Shown here in pieces: positions 1 through 10,029 of a DNA stretch of 64,000 nt. A program made the position numbers and the translations under genes. The notes beneath the pieces were generated by a model, which saw only the letters and a list, made by a program, of their open reading frames with translations, was not told the DNA's origin and searched no databases. Every line of letters begins with the position of its first letter. The first letter of the stretch is position 1. The DNA is from Nesterenkonia halophila (lineage in GTDB: Bacteria; Actinomycetota; Actinomycetes; Actinomycetales; Micrococcaceae): positions 62,001 to 126,000 of the forward strand of contig NZ_WIAX01000012.1 of assembly GCF_009467795.1 (NCBI RefSeq). The letters are read 5' to 3'.

Positions 1-195
1 CAGCCGCGCGAGCAGCCCGTTGCCGACCACGACGTCGTAGCCCAGCGCCTGGCCGCCCGATCCGCCGCCGTCGCCGACGGTGATCGTCGTCGGCTCCGGC
101 GCCTCGCCGGCGGGCGCGGAGGTCTGCTCGGCGCCCGTCTCCTCGCCCTGCGGGCGCTGATCGGGCTCGGGTGCGGGATCGGCCTGGTCGTTCAT
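1..195 (-). CDS. aroB: 3-dehydroquinate synthase, N-terminal part
   Basis: Only the first 65 codons are in the window; the gene runs off the left edge. The ATG at 195 is preceded by an AGGAG ribosome site. Translation gives a roughly 50-residue Pro/Glu/Gly-rich lead-in and then YDVVVGNGLLARL, the usual N-terminal strand of AroB, which makes 3-dehydroquinate from DAHP using NAD and a metal. It starts 33 bases after the aroK stop, and aroC-aroK-aroB is a standard actinobacterial order. The identification rests on this short motif and on context. The low-complexity N-terminal extension is longer than usual for AroB. Confidence 0.8.
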   Translation of the reverse strand, partial: MNDQADPAPEPDQRPQGEETGAEQTSAPAGEAPEPTTITVGDGGGSGGQALGYDVVVGNGLLARL

Positions 196-228
196 CGAGT
201 CTGGTCTTCTCCTGACGGGGTGGGACGC

Positions 229-822
229 TCAGTCGTCGGACCGGGCTCGTCGGCCGCGGTCCAGCTGCGCAACGATGGTATCGACTCTCTGCTCGATCGT
301 CCCATCGGCCGGGTCGAGCACGACGTCGGCGCTCTGCCGGTAGAGCAGCTCGCGGGCGGCGTAGGTCTCGGCCCACCGGGCCGCCGGATCCCCGCCGAGC
401 ATCGGACGGGAGGAGCCGTCGCCCAGCCGCGGCAGCGCCTGCTCCACCGTCAGGTCCAGCATCACCACCAGATGCGGACGCAGCCGCTCGCGCGTGGCGG
501 ACGAGAGCACCGAGCCCCCGCCCAGGCTGATCACCGACGGGCGCGGCGCGTCGAGGAGCTCGGCGACGAGCCGCTCCTCCTCGGCGCGGAAGGCCTGTTC
601 GCCATGGCCGCGGAAGAAGTCGGCGATCGGCCCGTGGCGCGCGACGAAGAAATGGTCGCTGTCGACGTGCGGCCGCGCCAGCCGACGGGCCAGCGCCGCG
701 CCGACGGTGGACTTGCCCGAGCCCATCGGGCCGATCAGCACGATGCTGCGCGGCTCACCCTGATGCGGCTCCGGGACGGGGACCTCGCTTGTGGACACCC
801 TGACACCCCCGTCCATGCTCAC
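229..822 (-). CDS. aroK: Shikimate kinase
   Basis: Phosphorylates shikimate at the 3-hydroxyl with ATP, step five of the chorismate pathway. The 197-residue product has a Walker A loop GPMGSGKST near residue 31, the shikimate-binding DSDHF stretch, a GGG motif (SLGGGSV), and an R-P lid region (GDGSSRPML). The GTG at 822 overlaps the aroC stop in a GTGA junction, so translation is probably coupled; an internal ATG at 816 is a possible alternative start. The extra ~25 residues before the first beta strand are typical of actinobacterial versions and appear non-conserved. Confidence 0.95.
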   Translation of the reverse strand: MSMDGGVRVSTSEVPVPEPHQGEPRSIVLIGPMGSGKSTVGAALARRLARPHVDSDHFFVARHGPIADFFRGHGEQAFRAEEERLVAELLDAPRPSVISLGGGSVLSSATRERLRPHLVVMLDLTVEQALPRLGDGSSRPMLGGDPAARWAETYAARELLYRQSADVVLDPADGTIEQRVDTIVAQLDRGRRARSDD

Positions 823-2066
823 TCGTCCTGCATCGCCGCCGGAGCCTGCAGCGGGTCCCCGTCCGCGCCGGCGACGCCGGGCTGCTCGCCCAGCCGCGGC
901 AGGTTCTGCTTATAGCCCTCCAGGTTGCGGCGCACCTCGGCGACCGAGTCTCCGCCGAACTTCTCCAGCACCGCCTGGGCGATCACCAGCGCGACCATGG
1001 CCTCGGCGACGACGCCGGCGGCCGGCACCGCGCAGACGTCCGAGCGCTGGTGGTGGGCGGTGGCGGCCTCTCCGGTCGCGGTGTCTACCGTGCGCAGCGA
1101 CTTCGGCACAGTGGCGATGGGCTTCATGCCGGCCCGCACGCGCAGCGGAGTGCCGATGCTCATGCCGCCCTCGACGCCGCCCGCACGGTTGCTGCTGCGC
1201 CGGACGTCCTCGCCGTCGGGCTCGATCTCGTCGTGGGCGGCCGAGCCGCGACGCCGCGTGGTGCGGAAGCCGTCGCCGAGCTCGACGCCCTTGATCGCCT
1301 GGATGCCCATGAGCGCACCGGCCAGCCGGGAGTCCAGCCGGCGGTCCCAGTGCACGTAGGAGCCCAGCCCCGGCGGCAGGCCGTCGACGACGACCTCCAC
1401 GGAGCCGCCGAGCGTCTCGCCGGCCTTGTGCGCGTCGTCCACCTCGGCCACCATCCGCTCGGAGGTCGCCGGATCAGTGCAGCGCAGCGGGTCGGCGTCG
1501 AGCCGCTCGACGTCGGCGGCCGAGGGCGTCTCGACGTCCTCGGGCACCTCCACCGGGCCGACGGCGGTGGTGTGCGAGACCGTAGTGATGTCCAGCTGGG
1601 CGAGGAACTGCTGAGCCAGCGTGCCCAGCGCGACGCGCGTGGCCGTCTCGCGGGCGGAGGCGCGCTCGAGCACCGGCCGAGCCTCGGAGAAGCCGTACTT
1701 CTGCATGCCGGTGTAGTCGGCGTGGCCCGGTCGCGGACGGGTCAGCGGCGCATTCCGGGCCAGGCCCTCGAGCTCGGCGGGGTCGACCGGATCCGGGGCC
1801 ATGACCTTCTCCCACTTGGGCCACTCGGTGTTGCCGACCTCGATGGTCACCGGCGCGCCGAGGGTCAGTCCGTGGCGGACGCCGGCCAGCAGGCTGACCT
1901 GGTCCTGCTCGAACTTCATCCGGGCGCCGCGACCGTATCCCAGCCGCCGGCGGGCCAGCGCGGCCTGCACGTCCTCAGTCGAGACGGGGACTCCGGCCGG
2001 GAGGCCCTCGAGGATCCCGACGAGGGAGCGGCCGTGCGATTCTCCGGAGGTCAGCCAACGCAACAT
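819..2066 (-). CDS. aroC: Chorismate synthase
   Basis: Converts EPSP to chorismate with reduced FMN, the last shikimate-pathway step. The 415-residue protein begins [17 protein letters not shown], the conserved N-terminus with the active-site His, and carries the RGSAAHDEI and [13 protein letters not shown] segments typical of the FMN-binding fold. The ATG at 2066 lacks a well-spaced Shine-Dalgarno; instead a CATGAT box lies six bases upstream, so the transcript may be leaderless. It is followed by aroK (4-base overlap) and aroB. The C-terminal ~20 residues beyond the LPRLGEQPG region are low complexity. Confidence 0.97.
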   Translation of the reverse strand: MLRWLTSGESHGRSLVGILEGLPAGVPVSTEDVQAALARRRLGYGRGARMKFEQDQVSLLAGVRHGLTLGAPVTIEVGNTEWPKWEKVMAPDPVDPAELEGLARNAPLTRPRPGHADYTGMQKYGFSEARPVLERASARETATRVALGTLAQQFLAQLDITTVSHTTAVGPVEVPEDVETPSAADVERLDADPLRCTDPATSERMVAEVDDAHKAGETLGGSVEVVVDGLPPGLGSYVHWDRRLDSRLAGALMGIQAIKGVELGDGFRTTRRRGSAAHDEIEPDGEDVRRSSNRAGGVEGGMSIGTPLRVRAGMKPIATVPKSLRTVDTATGEAATAHHQRSDVCAVPAAGVVAEAMVALVIAQAVLEKFGGDSVAEVRRNLEGYKQNLPRLGEQPGVAGADGDPLQAPAAMQDE

Positions 2067-2072
2067 GGCTCC

Positions 2073-2078
2073 ATCATG
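2073..2078 (-). promoter_or_regulatory. Candidate -10 box of aroC (leaderless)
   Basis: CATGAT on the minus strand ends six bases before the aroC ATG. This places the expected transcription start on or next to the initiation codon. Confidence 0.45.
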
Positions 2079-2152
2079 CCATGTCGAGGTCCCGCGCCGA
2101 GGGGGCGGGCGGGCCGGTCCCGCATCGTGGACGCGGTCCGCGCCGCCGCGCG

Positions 2153-3178
2153 TCAGCCGGGCAGGTCGACGGCCGCGCGCATCGCCGCGACCATCGCCGC
2201 CCGACTCTCCGGCGGCTCCTCCGCCGCCGGACGCGGCGTCGCGGCGGTGAACAGGTCGACCTGGGCGACGGCCTGGTGCAGCAGCATCGACAGTCCGCTG
2301 ACCACGACGCCGCCGCGAGACTCCCAGGCCGTGGCCAGCCGCGAGGGCCAGGGATCGTAGGCGACGTCGAGCAGCGGCACCTCGGCGGTGCGCGGCGCGC
2401 CGCCTTCGCCAGCCGCCCCGCGCCCCGCCGAGGGGGCGGCGAGCTGCTCGGCGAGTCCGTCGGCGGCGGACGGCGGCAGCGTGGAGACCACGGCGGCCGG
2501 AGTCGGATGCGCGCCCCGGCCGGAGAGGTCGTCCACCAGGTCCTCCAGCGGCAGGGTGAGCAGCCGCAGCCCCAGCGTCTCGGCCACCGGGCGCAGAGTC
2601 TCGGCGCGCTCCGGCGCCCGGGCGTGGCAGCGGACGTCGACGAAGCCCAGCTCCGCGGCGGCGGCCAGCGTCGCCGCCGCCGTCGCCCCGGCGCCGACGA
2701 GGGCGAAGGGAGCTTCGGACACTCCGCCGGCGGCCGGTCGGAGTCCCTCCGGGCGGGCCTCGCGCAGCGCGGCGACGATGCCGTCGACGTCGGTGTTCTC
2801 CCCGCGGCGCCGACCGTCCCGGTGGACGACGGTGTTCAGCACCCCGAGTCGGCGCACCCGGTCCGAGACGGCGTCCATATGCTCGACCATGGCGGCCTTC
2901 AGCGGCATGGTCACCGACCAGCCCAGCCAGGGCGGCCCCGACGGATCGGCGTCGGCGGCGGCCAGGAAGGCCTGCAGGCCGTCGACGTCGACCTCCCGGC
3001 GGGTGTACTCCGCCGCCAGCCCCAGATGGGCGTAGGCCGCGCCGTGCAGCGCCGGCGAGAGGGAGTGGCCGATGGGGCTGCCCAGCACCGCCGCGCGGGC
3101 GATCGGCGTCGCCTCCGCGGCGCCGTCCGCGGCGACGGCGCCTCCGGCTCGGTCCGGTCCGTCGGTCATGGGGTTCAC
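2153..3178 (-). CDS. aroE: Shikimate dehydrogenase
   Basis: Reduces 3-dehydroshikimate to shikimate with NADPH. The N-terminal domain shows the substrate motif [13 protein letters not shown] and the catalytic Lys in [13 protein letters not shown] Rossmann turn GAGATAAAT follows, and NTVVH with NTDVDG marks the cofactor and substrate pocket. At 341 residues it is longer than the usual ~280 because of an Ala/Gly-rich N-terminus and a low-complexity segment near residues 245-265. The GTG at 3178 overlaps the mltG stop (GTGA), and an ATG at 3169 is an alternative. The mltG-aroE-aroC-aroK-aroB order is conserved in Actinobacteria; aroE is 86 bases from aroC. Confidence 0.95.
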   Translation of the reverse strand: MNPMTDGPDRAGGAVAADGAAEATPIARAAVLGSPIGHSLSPALHGAAYAHLGLAAEYTRREVDVDGLQAFLAAADADPSGPPWLGWSVTMPLKAAMVEHMDAVSDRVRRLGVLNTVVHRDGRRRGENTDVDGIVAALREARPEGLRPAAGGVSEAPFALVGAGATAAATLAAAAELGFVDVRCHARAPERAETLRPVAETLGLRLLTLPLEDLVDDLSGRGAHPTPAAVVSTLPPSAADGLAEQLAAPSAGRGAAGEGGAPRTAEVPLLDVAYDPWPSRLATAWESRGGVVVSGLSMLLHQAVAQVDLFTAATPRPAAEEPPESRAAMVAAMRAAVDLPG

Positions 3179-4764
3179 TCGTTGCGCGTCTCGGTGTTGG
3201 GCGCGTCGCCGTCGCCGCAGATGTCCGGGTTCTCCTCGCAGTACGCGTCGTACTCGTCCACGTACTCCTGATGCTCCGAGTAGGTCTCGGCGAACTTGGT
3301 CTCGCCGGTGGCGATGTTCGTGGTCACCCAGTAGTAGTAGTCGTTGTCCTCCGGGTCGGCCACCGCCTCGATCGCGTCCTTCGTGACCGCCTCGATCGGT
3401 CCGGGCGGCAGGCCGCGGTGGGCGTGGGTGCTGTACTCGTTCTCCGGGTCGTCCAGCTCATCGCGACTCAGATGCAGATCGCGCTGCTCGAGCCCGTAGT
3501 TCGCCGTCGAGTCGATCTGCAGGTATCCGTCGGTCTCCGAGTTGTCCGGCTGCAGCCGGTTCTCGATGATCCCGGCGACGGTGCGGTAGTCGTCCGGCTG
3601 CGCCTCGGCGGTGAGCAGCGAGGCCTTGGTCACCGCCTCGTACTGCTCGGCCGGATCCGTCACGCCCGCGTCTTCGAGCCTGCCCAGCGTCTCGTCGACC
3701 ATCTGCTGCAGGATCTCGGCCGCACCGGCGTCGACGGGGAATCGATGCTCGCCGGCGGCCAGATAGCCCTCCAGGCTCTCGGCCTGCTCGGGCAGTCCGA
3801 ACTCCGTCGGGTCCTCGGCGGCGTCCCGGAGCTCGTCGGCGGAGTACTCGGTGGCCTCGGCGATCGCGTCGTAGGCGGCGTCGAGGCGGGTGCCGGAGCT
3901 CAGCGCCACGTAGAGCTGGCTCTCCTGCTCGGCCGAGAGCACGCCGACGGCGTCCTCGGCTGGCATCTGCTCGTTCATCTCATAGTCGCCCACCTGCAGC
4001 GTGCCGATCTCCTCGGCGTCCTGCAGCGCCTGGTCGAAGGCCTCGGCGCTGGCGACGATGCCCTCGGAGGCCAGCTCGTGGGCCACCGCTCCCCAGCCGT
4101 CGCCGCGCTCGACGGTGAAGGTCACGGGTCCGCCGGCGACGGCGTCGTAGTCCTCGGGCTCGCTGAAGACGCCGCCGAAGACGGTCCGGAAGACCACAGC
4201 CAGGACCACCATCAGCGCCACCAGTCCGGCCAGCACCGAGACCAGCGTGATGTTGCGCCGCCGACGACGCTGGCGCCGCTTGTCGAGGATGCGGCGCCCC
4301 GGCGCGCCGGCCAGCGGGGTCACCGTCTGGTAGCCGCGGCCGTAGTCGGACGAGCTGATGAGCACCGGAGTGCCCTCGGCATCGTGCTCGATGTGCTCGT
4401 CGGCTCCCAGCAGCCGGGCGTCGAGCGGGGCCTCGGAGGGGTCCCGGTCCTGCGGATCCTCCGAGGCCCCGGGGCCGGCGTCGTCGTCCGTCTCGCCCTC
4501 CGGCCCGCGCTCGGGATCGCTCGCGGGCTCCGCCGGGTCCTGAGAGAGCACGGCGTCCAGCGAGACGGTGCCCGCCGTCGCGGGCGACGGCGGGCCGGCG
4601 GCCGCCGTGCCGATGGGCACCTCCGCGGGAGTCTCGGCGGACTGGGCGAGCGACTCCGCCGAGTCCGGTTCGCCCCCGTCCGATGCGTCGCTGCCCGGGG
4701 GCGGCGGGCTCTGCTCGGCTCGCCGCCGCCGCGACCCGTGCTCGGGCGGCTGGTCATCGCTCAC
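3175..4764 (-). CDS. mltG: Endolytic murein transglycosylase MltG
   Basis: A membrane-anchored lytic transglycosylase (YceG family) that cuts nascent glycan strands and is thought to set strand length. I chose the GTG at 4764 (VSDDQPPEH, 529 aa) because GAGGAC lies just upstream; a GTG at 4878 has no ribosome site. From this start: a strongly acidic, Pro/Ser-rich cytoplasmic region (1-155), a basic patch ([10 protein letters not shown]), one membrane segment (~171-198), a LysM-like lobe, then the catalytic lobe with the family Glu in KASLLTAE and the STANYGL and HRGLPPGPI segments. The ~160-residue acidic cytoplasmic tail is unusual. The usual upstream ruvX and alaS are not present here. Confidence 0.93.
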   Translation of the reverse strand: MSDDQPPEHGSRRRRAEQSPPPPGSDASDGGEPDSAESLAQSAETPAEVPIGTAAAGPPSPATAGTVSLDAVLSQDPAEPASDPERGPEGETDDDAGPGASEDPQDRDPSEAPLDARLLGADEHIEHDAEGTPVLISSSDYGRGYQTVTPLAGAPGRRILDKRRQRRRRRNITLVSVLAGLVALMVVLAVVFRTVFGGVFSEPEDYDAVAGGPVTFTVERGDGWGAVAHELASEGIVASAEAFDQALQDAEEIGTLQVGDYEMNEQMPAEDAVGVLSAEQESQLYVALSSGTRLDAAYDAIAEATEYSADELRDAAEDPTEFGLPEQAESLEGYLAAGEHRFPVDAGAAEILQQMVDETLGRLEDAGVTDPAEQYEAVTKASLLTAEAQPDDYRTVAGIIENRLQPDNSETDGYLQIDSTANYGLEQRDLHLSRDELDDPENEYSTHAHRGLPPGPIEAVTKDAIEAVADPEDNDYYYWVTTNIATGETKFAETYSEHQEYVDEYDAYCEENPDICGDGDAPNTETRNE

Positions 4765-4912
4765 GCGGGGGTCCTCACTGGTCGTCGAAGGGCTGGCGGG
4801 CGCCGGTCCGTCGTCGGACGCCGGTGCCGCGTCGCGACGGAGTCGCCGCACGGGCGGTCCGGAACGTGGCCCGCGCACCCGCCGGCCGGTCCGGCCGGAA
4901 TGCTCGTCGCCT

Positions 4913-4918
4913 ATCGTA
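4913..4918 (-). promoter_or_regulatory. Candidate -10 box upstream of mltG
   Basis: TACGAT on the minus strand in the gap between the DUF349 gene and mltG. It would give a leader of about 140 bases to the GTG at 4764. No clear -35 is visible. The rest of 4765-5043 is GC-rich with short inverted repeats and no gene. Confidence 0.35.
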
Positions 4919-5043
4919 ATCCATCCGTGATCAGCGGGGCGCGGACCGCTTCGGGACGTGCGGCGGGCGTGTCGCCGCGCTCGGCGTCCGGAGTCGACGA
5001 CCGGGCCCGGAGCCGACGACGGCGCGCCCGCCGGCGGACGGCC

Positions 5044-6444
5044 TCACTCGCCGGCGAGCATCCGCCGCCAGCTGCGCCGGGCCTCGAGCGCCTCCTCGGC
5101 CTCCTTGATGCGTCGTTCCTCGCCGTGCTCGCGAGCCGCCGCCAGCGACTCCTCGAGCTCGCCGATGGTCTCATCGAGCTGCGCGAGCATCGAGTCCTGC
5201 CGTGCCCGGGTCTCCGGGTCCGCCTGCCGCCACTGCGCATCCTCGGCCTCGCGGAAGGCATCCTGGATCCGCTTCACCGCACCTTCCATGCGCTTGACGT
5301 CGCCGCGCGGCACGCGGCCGGCCTCGTCCCACCGCTCGAGCAGCGCGTGGTACTGCTCCCGGACCTGGTCGGGCTTGGTGAAGGGCATCAGTTCCTCGAG
5401 CTCGGCGAGGATCTGCTCCTTGGCCGCCAGGTTCTGCGCGTACTGCGCATCGGTCTCGGCGTTGGCCTGCTCGCGGGCGGCGAAGAAGACGTCCTGCGCC
5501 GCGCGGAACCGCGCCCACTGGGCGTCGTCGGTCTTCCGCGCCCCGCGGCCGACCGCCTTCCAGTCATCCATGAGCCGGTGGAAGGCCTTCGTCGTGGGGC
5601 CGAAGTCGGTGCTGTGCTGCAGCTCCTCGGCCCGGGCGATCAGCTCCTCCTTGGTCTGCTTGACCTCGGCGTGGTGCTGGTCGCGTCGGCTGAAGAAGGC
5701 CCGACGGTTCTTGTCGAACGTGCTGCGGGCCGCGCGGAACCGCTTCCAGTAGGGGTCCTCCTGGGCCTTGGTGACCCGCGGCGGCTTCTTCTGTTCGGCC
5801 TTCCAGGCGTCGAAGAGCTCCTGCATGCGCTGCTGGGCGGTCTTCCAGTGCTGCTGGTCCGGGTCGGCGGCGGCCAGCCGCTCGGCCTCGGCGACGATCT
5901 CCTCGCGCACGGCCAGGTGGGCGTCCACTGCGGCCTCGGCCTCGGCCGTCTCCTGCGCGGCGAGCCCGTCCACGCCGGCGGCGATCTCGTCGAGCACGCC
6001 GCCCAGTGCGGCGACGTCGCCGACCCACGGCCCCGACTCGAGCTCGCGGCGCAGCGCCTGCATGCTCTCGCGCAGCGGTCTGGCGCCGTCGGCGGCGGAC
6101 TCCACCCGGGCCTTCAGCAGCAGCGCCCGGTCGTAGAGGTCGTCGAACTTCCGGGCGAAGTACAGCAGCGCCTCGTCGGCGGTCGCCTCGGGGTACTGCC
6201 CCACATAGTCCGGAGAGCTCGCGGAGCTCTCGGACGACGAGGCGGCTGAGGAGTCGGGCGCGCCGTCTCCGTCGCCGTCGGCCGTCCGCTCGGCGTCGGC
6301 CGCGGGGCCTGCCGCCTCGTCCGACCGTCGCTGGGGCTGTCCGGCGGCGAGGGCGTAGACGTGTCCTTCGTCGTCGACGCGGGCGAGCTGACGCGCCTGC
6401 TCCGCCGACGTCTCGTGGTGACCGGGTTTCACTGCGGGACTCAT
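5044..6444 (-). CDS. DUF349 repeat protein
   Basis: A 466-residue, Glu/Ala/Gln-rich, probably largely helical protein. It contains several DUF349 repeats, each with a conserved Trp and basic-aromatic pattern, for example DPYWKRFRAARSTFDKNR, DDAQWARFRAAQDVFFAAR and EDAQWRQ toward the C-terminus. The N-terminus begins near HVYALAAGQPQRR and a Ser/Glu low-complexity linker. Function is unknown; the family sits next to hisS in many actinobacteria. I chose the ATG at 6444, since TAGGCT lies seven bases upstream and there is no Shine-Dalgarno; a GTG at 6450 is the alternative. There are no membrane segments and no catalytic motif. Confidence 0.85.
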   Translation of the reverse strand: MSPAVKPGHHETSAEQARQLARVDDEGHVYALAAGQPQRRSDEAAGPAADAERTADGDGDGAPDSSAASSSESSASSPDYVGQYPEATADEALLYFARKFDDLYDRALLLKARVESAADGARPLRESMQALRRELESGPWVGDVAALGGVLDEIAAGVDGLAAQETAEAEAAVDAHLAVREEIVAEAERLAAADPDQQHWKTAQQRMQELFDAWKAEQKKPPRVTKAQEDPYWKRFRAARSTFDKNRRAFFSRRDQHHAEVKQTKEELIARAEELQHSTDFGPTTKAFHRLMDDWKAVGRGARKTDDAQWARFRAAQDVFFAAREQANAETDAQYAQNLAAKEQILAELEELMPFTKPDQVREQYHALLERWDEAGRVPRGDVKRMEGAVKRIQDAFREAEDAQWRQADPETRARQDSMLAQLDETIGELEESLAAAREHGEERRIKEAEEALEARRSWRRMLAGE

Positions 6445-6451
6445 GTCCACC

Positions 6452-6457
6452 AGCCTA
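6452..6457 (-). promoter_or_regulatory. Candidate -10 box of the DUF349 gene (leaderless)
   Basis: TAGGCT on the minus strand, separated by seven bases from the ATG at 6444. It lies in the divergent gap shared with hisS. Confidence 0.45.
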
Positions 6458-6553
6458 CCGGCCCGGACTCGTCGACGGTGAGCTGCGCCTCAGCCGCATC
6501 GGCCCGGCCGGGGCAGGCCGGCGTCCGGCTCACCGCACGCCGCCGACGGCCGG

Positions 6554-6559
6554 TATGAT
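6554..6559 (+). promoter_or_regulatory. Candidate -10 box of hisS
   Basis: TATGAT, five of six matches to the sigma-70-type consensus, in the hisS/DUF349 intergenic gap. It implies a leader of about 100 bases before the hisS ATG. Confidence 0.5.
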
Positions 6560-6663
6560 GTCCTGCGGCCCCGGACCCGCGGTCCGGGCTCGTCCCGGCG
6601 CCGCGCCGACGCCGCGCCGCACTGCCCGCATCACCCCACGATCACGAGGAGCGCGCACCCTCC

Positions 6664-7989
6664 ATGGCACGTTCGACCTCCCTCTCCGGCTTCACCGAGT
6701 GGCTTCCCGACGAGCGCCTCGTGGAGCTGCATGTGCTCGACACGCTGCGGGAGGTCTTCGAGGCCCATGGGTTCGCCTCCGTGGAGGCGCGCGCGGTCGA
6801 GACCATCGACACGCTGCTGCAGAAGGGCGAGATCGACAAGGAGATCTACGGGATCTCCCGGCTGCAGGACGACGAAGCCTCTGCCGGAGACGCCCGGCTG
6901 GCGCTCCACTTCGACCTGACCGTGCCCTTCGCCCGCTACGTGGTGGAGAACGCCGGACACCTGGCCTTCCCCTTCCGCCGGTACCAGATGCAGAAGGTCT
7001 GGCGCGGCGAGCGGCCGCAGGAGGGCCGCTACCGCGAATTCACCCAGGCCGACATCGACATCGTCGGCGACGGCGCGCTGCCCTTCCGCAGCGACGTCGA
7101 GATGGTCGTCGTCATGGCCCGCGCCCTGGAGCGTCTGCCCCTCGGCGACTTCCGGCTGCGGCTGAACAACCGCAAGCTCTCCGAGGGCTTCTACCGCTCC
7201 ATCGGCCTGGAGGACACCGCCGCCGTGCTGCGGGCGATCGACAAGCTGGAGAAGATCGGCCCGGAGAAGGTCGCCGCCGAGCTCGCCGAGACCGCCGGCG
7301 CCACCGAGGAGCAGGCCGCCAAGGCGCTGAAGCTCGCCCAGATCCGCACCGAGGACACCTCCTTCGTCGAGCAGGTCCGCGCACTGGGCGGCGAGCACGA
7401 GCTGCTGGAAGAGGGCCTGACCGAGCTGACCGAGGTCGTCGGCGAGCTGGAGCGCCGGGTCCCCGGCCGCGTCGTCGCCGATCTGTCCATCGCGCGCGGA
7501 CTGGACTACTACACCGGCACGGTCTGCGAGACGGTGCTGGTCGGCCGCGAGGGGCTGGGCTCGATCTGCTCGGGCGGGCGCTACGAGTCGCTGGCTTCGA
7601 CGGGGAAGCGGACCTTCCCCGGCGTCGGCCTCTCCATCGGGGTCACCCGGCTGGTCTCGCAGATCCTGAAGGACGTCACCGCCACCCGCTCGGTGCCAAG
7701 CGCGGTCTACATGACCCTGCGCACCGACGAGGACTGGGGTGCGGCCCAGGACGTGGCCGATCAGCTGCGCGCCCGCGGCATCGCCGTCGAGGTCGCGCTG
7801 ACCGCGGAGAAGTTCGGCAAACAGATCCGCCACGCCGACCGACGCGGCATCCCCTTCGTCTGGTTCACCGACGCCGAGGGGAACCACGAGGTCAAGGACA
7901 TCCGCTCCGGCGAGCAGGCTCCCGCCGACCCGCAGACCTGGGCTCCGCCGCTCGAGGCCGCCGCCCCGCGCGTGGTGCCGGTCGAGTGA
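6664..7989 (+). CDS. hisS: Histidyl-tRNA synthetase, eukaryote/archaea-like type
   Basis: Class II synthetase charging tRNA-His. Motif 1-2 region: HFDLTVPFARYVVENAG and FRRYQMQKVWRGERPQEG-RYREF-TQADIDIVG; His-A motif RGLDYYTGTVCE; motif 3 GVGLSIGVTRLV; then a C-terminal anticodon domain (AVYMTLRTDE onward). The LTVPFARY, RYREF-Q-D-DI and YYTG signatures resemble eukaryotic/archaeal HisRS more than the standard bacterial form (RPEGT, YYTK/R). At 441 residues it has the usual length. The ATG at 6664 has AGGAG about 12 bases upstream. The gene is divergent from the DUF349 gene and followed by aspS. Confidence 0.93.
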   Translation: MARSTSLSGFTEWLPDERLVELHVLDTLREVFEAHGFASVEARAVETIDTLLQKGEIDKEIYGISRLQDDEASAGDARLALHFDLTVPFARYVVENAGHLAFPFRRYQMQKVWRGERPQEGRYREFTQADIDIVGDGALPFRSDVEMVVVMARALERLPLGDFRLRLNNRKLSEGFYRSIGLEDTAAVLRAIDKLEKIGPEKVAAELAETAGATEEQAAKALKLAQIRTEDTSFVEQVRALGGEHELLEEGLTELTEVVGELERRVPGRVVADLSIARGLDYYTGTVCETVLVGREGLGSICSGGRYESLASTGKRTFPGVGLSIGVTRLVSQILKDVTATRSVPSAVYMTLRTDEDWGAAQDVADQLRARGIAVEVALTAEKFGKQIRHADRRGIPFVWFTDAEGNHEVKDIRSGEQAPADPQTWAPPLEAAAPRVVPVE

Positions 7990-8000
7990 CCGCTGAGTGA

Positions 8001-8041
8001 CCGCGGAGTCGCCCTCCGCGGCGCCGCGGGCGGCCGCCCGC
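8001..8041 (+). other. GC-rich hairpins between hisS and aspS
   Basis: CCGCGGA-N7-TCCGCGG (8001-8021) is followed by the 16-base perfect palindrome GCGGGCGGCCGCCCGC. They could end or attenuate hisS transcription, but there is no T-tract. A weak CAGAAT box near 8064 may be the aspS -10. Confidence 0.3.
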
Positions 8042-8175
8042 GCTCCCGCCGGCCCGCCAGTGACAGAATCATCCGGACGACCGCTCCCCCGGGAGAGCTG
8101 AGCCGATCCGGGCTCCGACCAGCCGATGCGACCGGCCCGCTCCGCGACCGACGGAGGGCCTGAAGGAAGGACGAC

Positions 8176-9987
8176 GTGCTCCGCACACTGCACAACGGCG
8201 ACGTGAACGCCGCACACATCTCCGAGACCGTGACCCTGGTGGGCTGGGTGGCCCGTCGCCGCGACCACGGCGGCGTGGCCTTCCTCGATCTGCGCGACGC
8301 CTCCGGCGTGGTGCAGGTCGTCGTCCGCGAGGAGGAGGACTTCGCCGCGCTGCGCAACGAGTTCGTCCTGCAGGTCACCGGCACCGTCGAGCGCCGACCC
8401 GCGGGCAATGAGAACCCCGCGCTGGCCTCCGGCGAGGTCGAGGTCATCGCCTCCACGGTGACGGTGCTGAACGCCGCCGACCCGCTGCCCTTCCAGATGG
8501 ACGCCCACCAGGAGGTCGGCGAGGAGGCGCGGCTGCGCCACCGCTACCTGGACCTGCGCCGCGAGGGCCCGCAGAAGGCGCTGCGGCTGCGCTCGGAGGC
8601 GAACCGGGTCGCCCGCGAGCTGCTGCACGCCGAGCGGTTCACCGAGATCGAGACGCCGACGCTGACCCGCTCGACGCCGGAGGGCGCCCGCGACTTCCTG
8701 GTGCCGGCCCGCCTGGCGCCGGGCTCCTGGTACGCGCTGCCGCAGTCGCCGCAGCTGTTCAAGCAGCTGCTGCAGGTCGGCGGCTTCGAGCGCTACTACC
8801 AGATCGCGCGCTGCTACCGCGACGAGGACTTCCGCGCCGACCGGCAGCCGGAGTTCACCCAGCTGGACATCGAGGCCAGCTTCGTCGACCAGGAGGACGT
8901 CATCGGCTGGTCCGAGGAGCTGATCCGTCGGCTCTGGGCGCTGATCGACGTGGAGATCGACACGCCCATCCCGCACATCACCTATCGCGAGGCGATGGCG
9001 CGCTACGGCACCGACAAGCCGGACCTGCGCTTCGGGCTGGAGCTCACCGAGCTGACCGAGTACTTCGCCGAGACCCCGTTCCGGGTCTTCCAGTCCCCCT
9101 ACGTGGGTGCGGTGGTCATGCCCGGCGGAGCCTCCCAGCCGCGGCGGACGCTGGACGCCTGGCAGGAGTGGGCCAAGCAGCGCGGAGCCAAGGGCCTGGC
9201 CTATGTGCTCGTCGGCGAGGACGGCGAGCTCTCCGGCCCGGTGGCGAAGAACATCTCCGAGTCCGAGAAGGCCGGCCTCGCCGAGGCCGTGGGCGCGAAC
9301 CCCGGCGACTGCATCTTCTTCGGCGCCGGCGAGGTCACCGCCTCCCGCGGGCTGCTGGGCGCGGCCCGCGTGGAGATCGCCGAGACGGTCGGGCTGATCG
9401 ACCACGCCGCCTGGTCCTTCGTCTGGGTGGTCGACGCGCCGATGTTCGAGCCGGCCGACGAGGCCACCGCCGCCGGCGACGTCGCCGTGGGCTCGGGCGC
9501 CTGGACTGCCGTCCACCACGCCTTCACCGCGCCGAAGCCGGAGTTCGCCGACTCCTTCGACGTCGACCCCGGCGCCGCGCTGGCGAACGCCTACGACCTG
9601 GTCTGCAACGGCAACGAGATCGCCGGCGGCTCGCTGCGTGTGCACCGGCAGGACGTGCAGGAGCGGATCTTCGAGGTCATGGGCATCGGCGAGGAGGAGG
9701 CCCGCGAGAAGTTCGGCTTCCTGCTCGACGCCTTCCAGTTCGGCGCCCCGCCGCACGGCGGCATCGCCTTCGGCTGGGACCGCGTGGTCGCCCTGCTGGC
9801 CGGCGAGGAGTCGATCCGCGAGGTCATCGCCTTCCCCAAGTCCGGCGGCGGCTTCGACCCGCTGACCGCCGCTCCGGCGCCGATCACGACCCAGCAGCGC
9901 CAGGAGGCCGGCGTGGACGCGACGCCCGAGCCGGCACCGGGCGAGGGCACCCAGGGCGCGGCGAAGCAGCCGGTCGACGAGTCCTGA
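8176..9987 (+). CDS. aspS: Aspartyl-tRNA synthetase (AspS, bacterial type)
   Basis: Class II synthetase of 603 residues. An N-terminal OB-fold anticodon domain ([20 protein letters not shown]) precedes the catalytic core with RYLDLRR, motif 2 [19 protein letters not shown], and motif 3 [16 protein letters not shown]. The ~120-residue GAD insertion between motifs 2 and 3 (around ARTDKPD-like [12 protein letters not shown] to the DHAAW segment) is the bacterial hallmark. The start is a GTG with a strong AAGGAAGG site at the right spacing. The C-terminal ~25 residues ([15 protein letters not shown]) are a variable tail. Whether it also charges tRNA-Asn depends on residues I cannot assign confidently. 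Confidence 0.97.
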   Translation: MLRTLHNGDVNAAHISETVTLVGWVARRRDHGGVAFLDLRDASGVVQVVVREEEDFAALRNEFVLQVTGTVERRPAGNENPALASGEVEVIASTVTVLNAADPLPFQMDAHQEVGEEARLRHRYLDLRREGPQKALRLRSEANRVARELLHAERFTEIETPTLTRSTPEGARDFLVPARLAPGSWYALPQSPQLFKQLLQVGGFERYYQIARCYRDEDFRADRQPEFTQLDIEASFVDQEDVIGWSEELIRRLWALIDVEIDTPIPHITYREAMARYGTDKPDLRFGLELTELTEYFAETPFRVFQSPYVGAVVMPGGASQPRRTLDAWQEWAKQRGAKGLAYVLVGEDGELSGPVAKNISESEKAGLAEAVGANPGDCIFFGAGEVTASRGLLGAARVEIAETVGLIDHAAWSFVWVVDAPMFEPADEATAAGDVAVGSGAWTAVHHAFTAPKPEFADSFDVDPGAALANAYDLVCNGNEIAGGSLRVHRQDVQERIFEVMGIGEEEAREKFGFLLDAFQFGAPPHGGIAFGWDRVVALLAGEESIREVIAFPKSGGGFDPLTAAPAPITTQQRQEAGVDATPEPAPGEGTQGAAKQPVDES

Positions 9988-9992
9988 GGCGC

Positions 9993-10029
9993 GGCGGCGC
10001 CCGGCGGCGGAACGCCGTCAGGCGCCGCC
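9993..10029. terminator. Hairpin between convergent aspS and dtd
   Basis: GGCGGCGCC (9993-10001) pairs with GGCGCCGCC (10021-10029), with an inner CGGCG/CGCCG stem. It lies just after the aspS stop and includes the end of dtd, so it can serve both converging transcripts. No T-tract. Confidence 0.5.

Noticed and set aside
6631-9756. A 1041-codon open frame antisense to hisS and aspS, and similar long antisense frames (for example 3271-6249 and 1050-2360)
   Set aside because: Their sequences are Gly/Arg/Ala/Leu-rich mirror images of real genes with strong domain motifs on the other strand. Long shadow frames are expected at this GC content.
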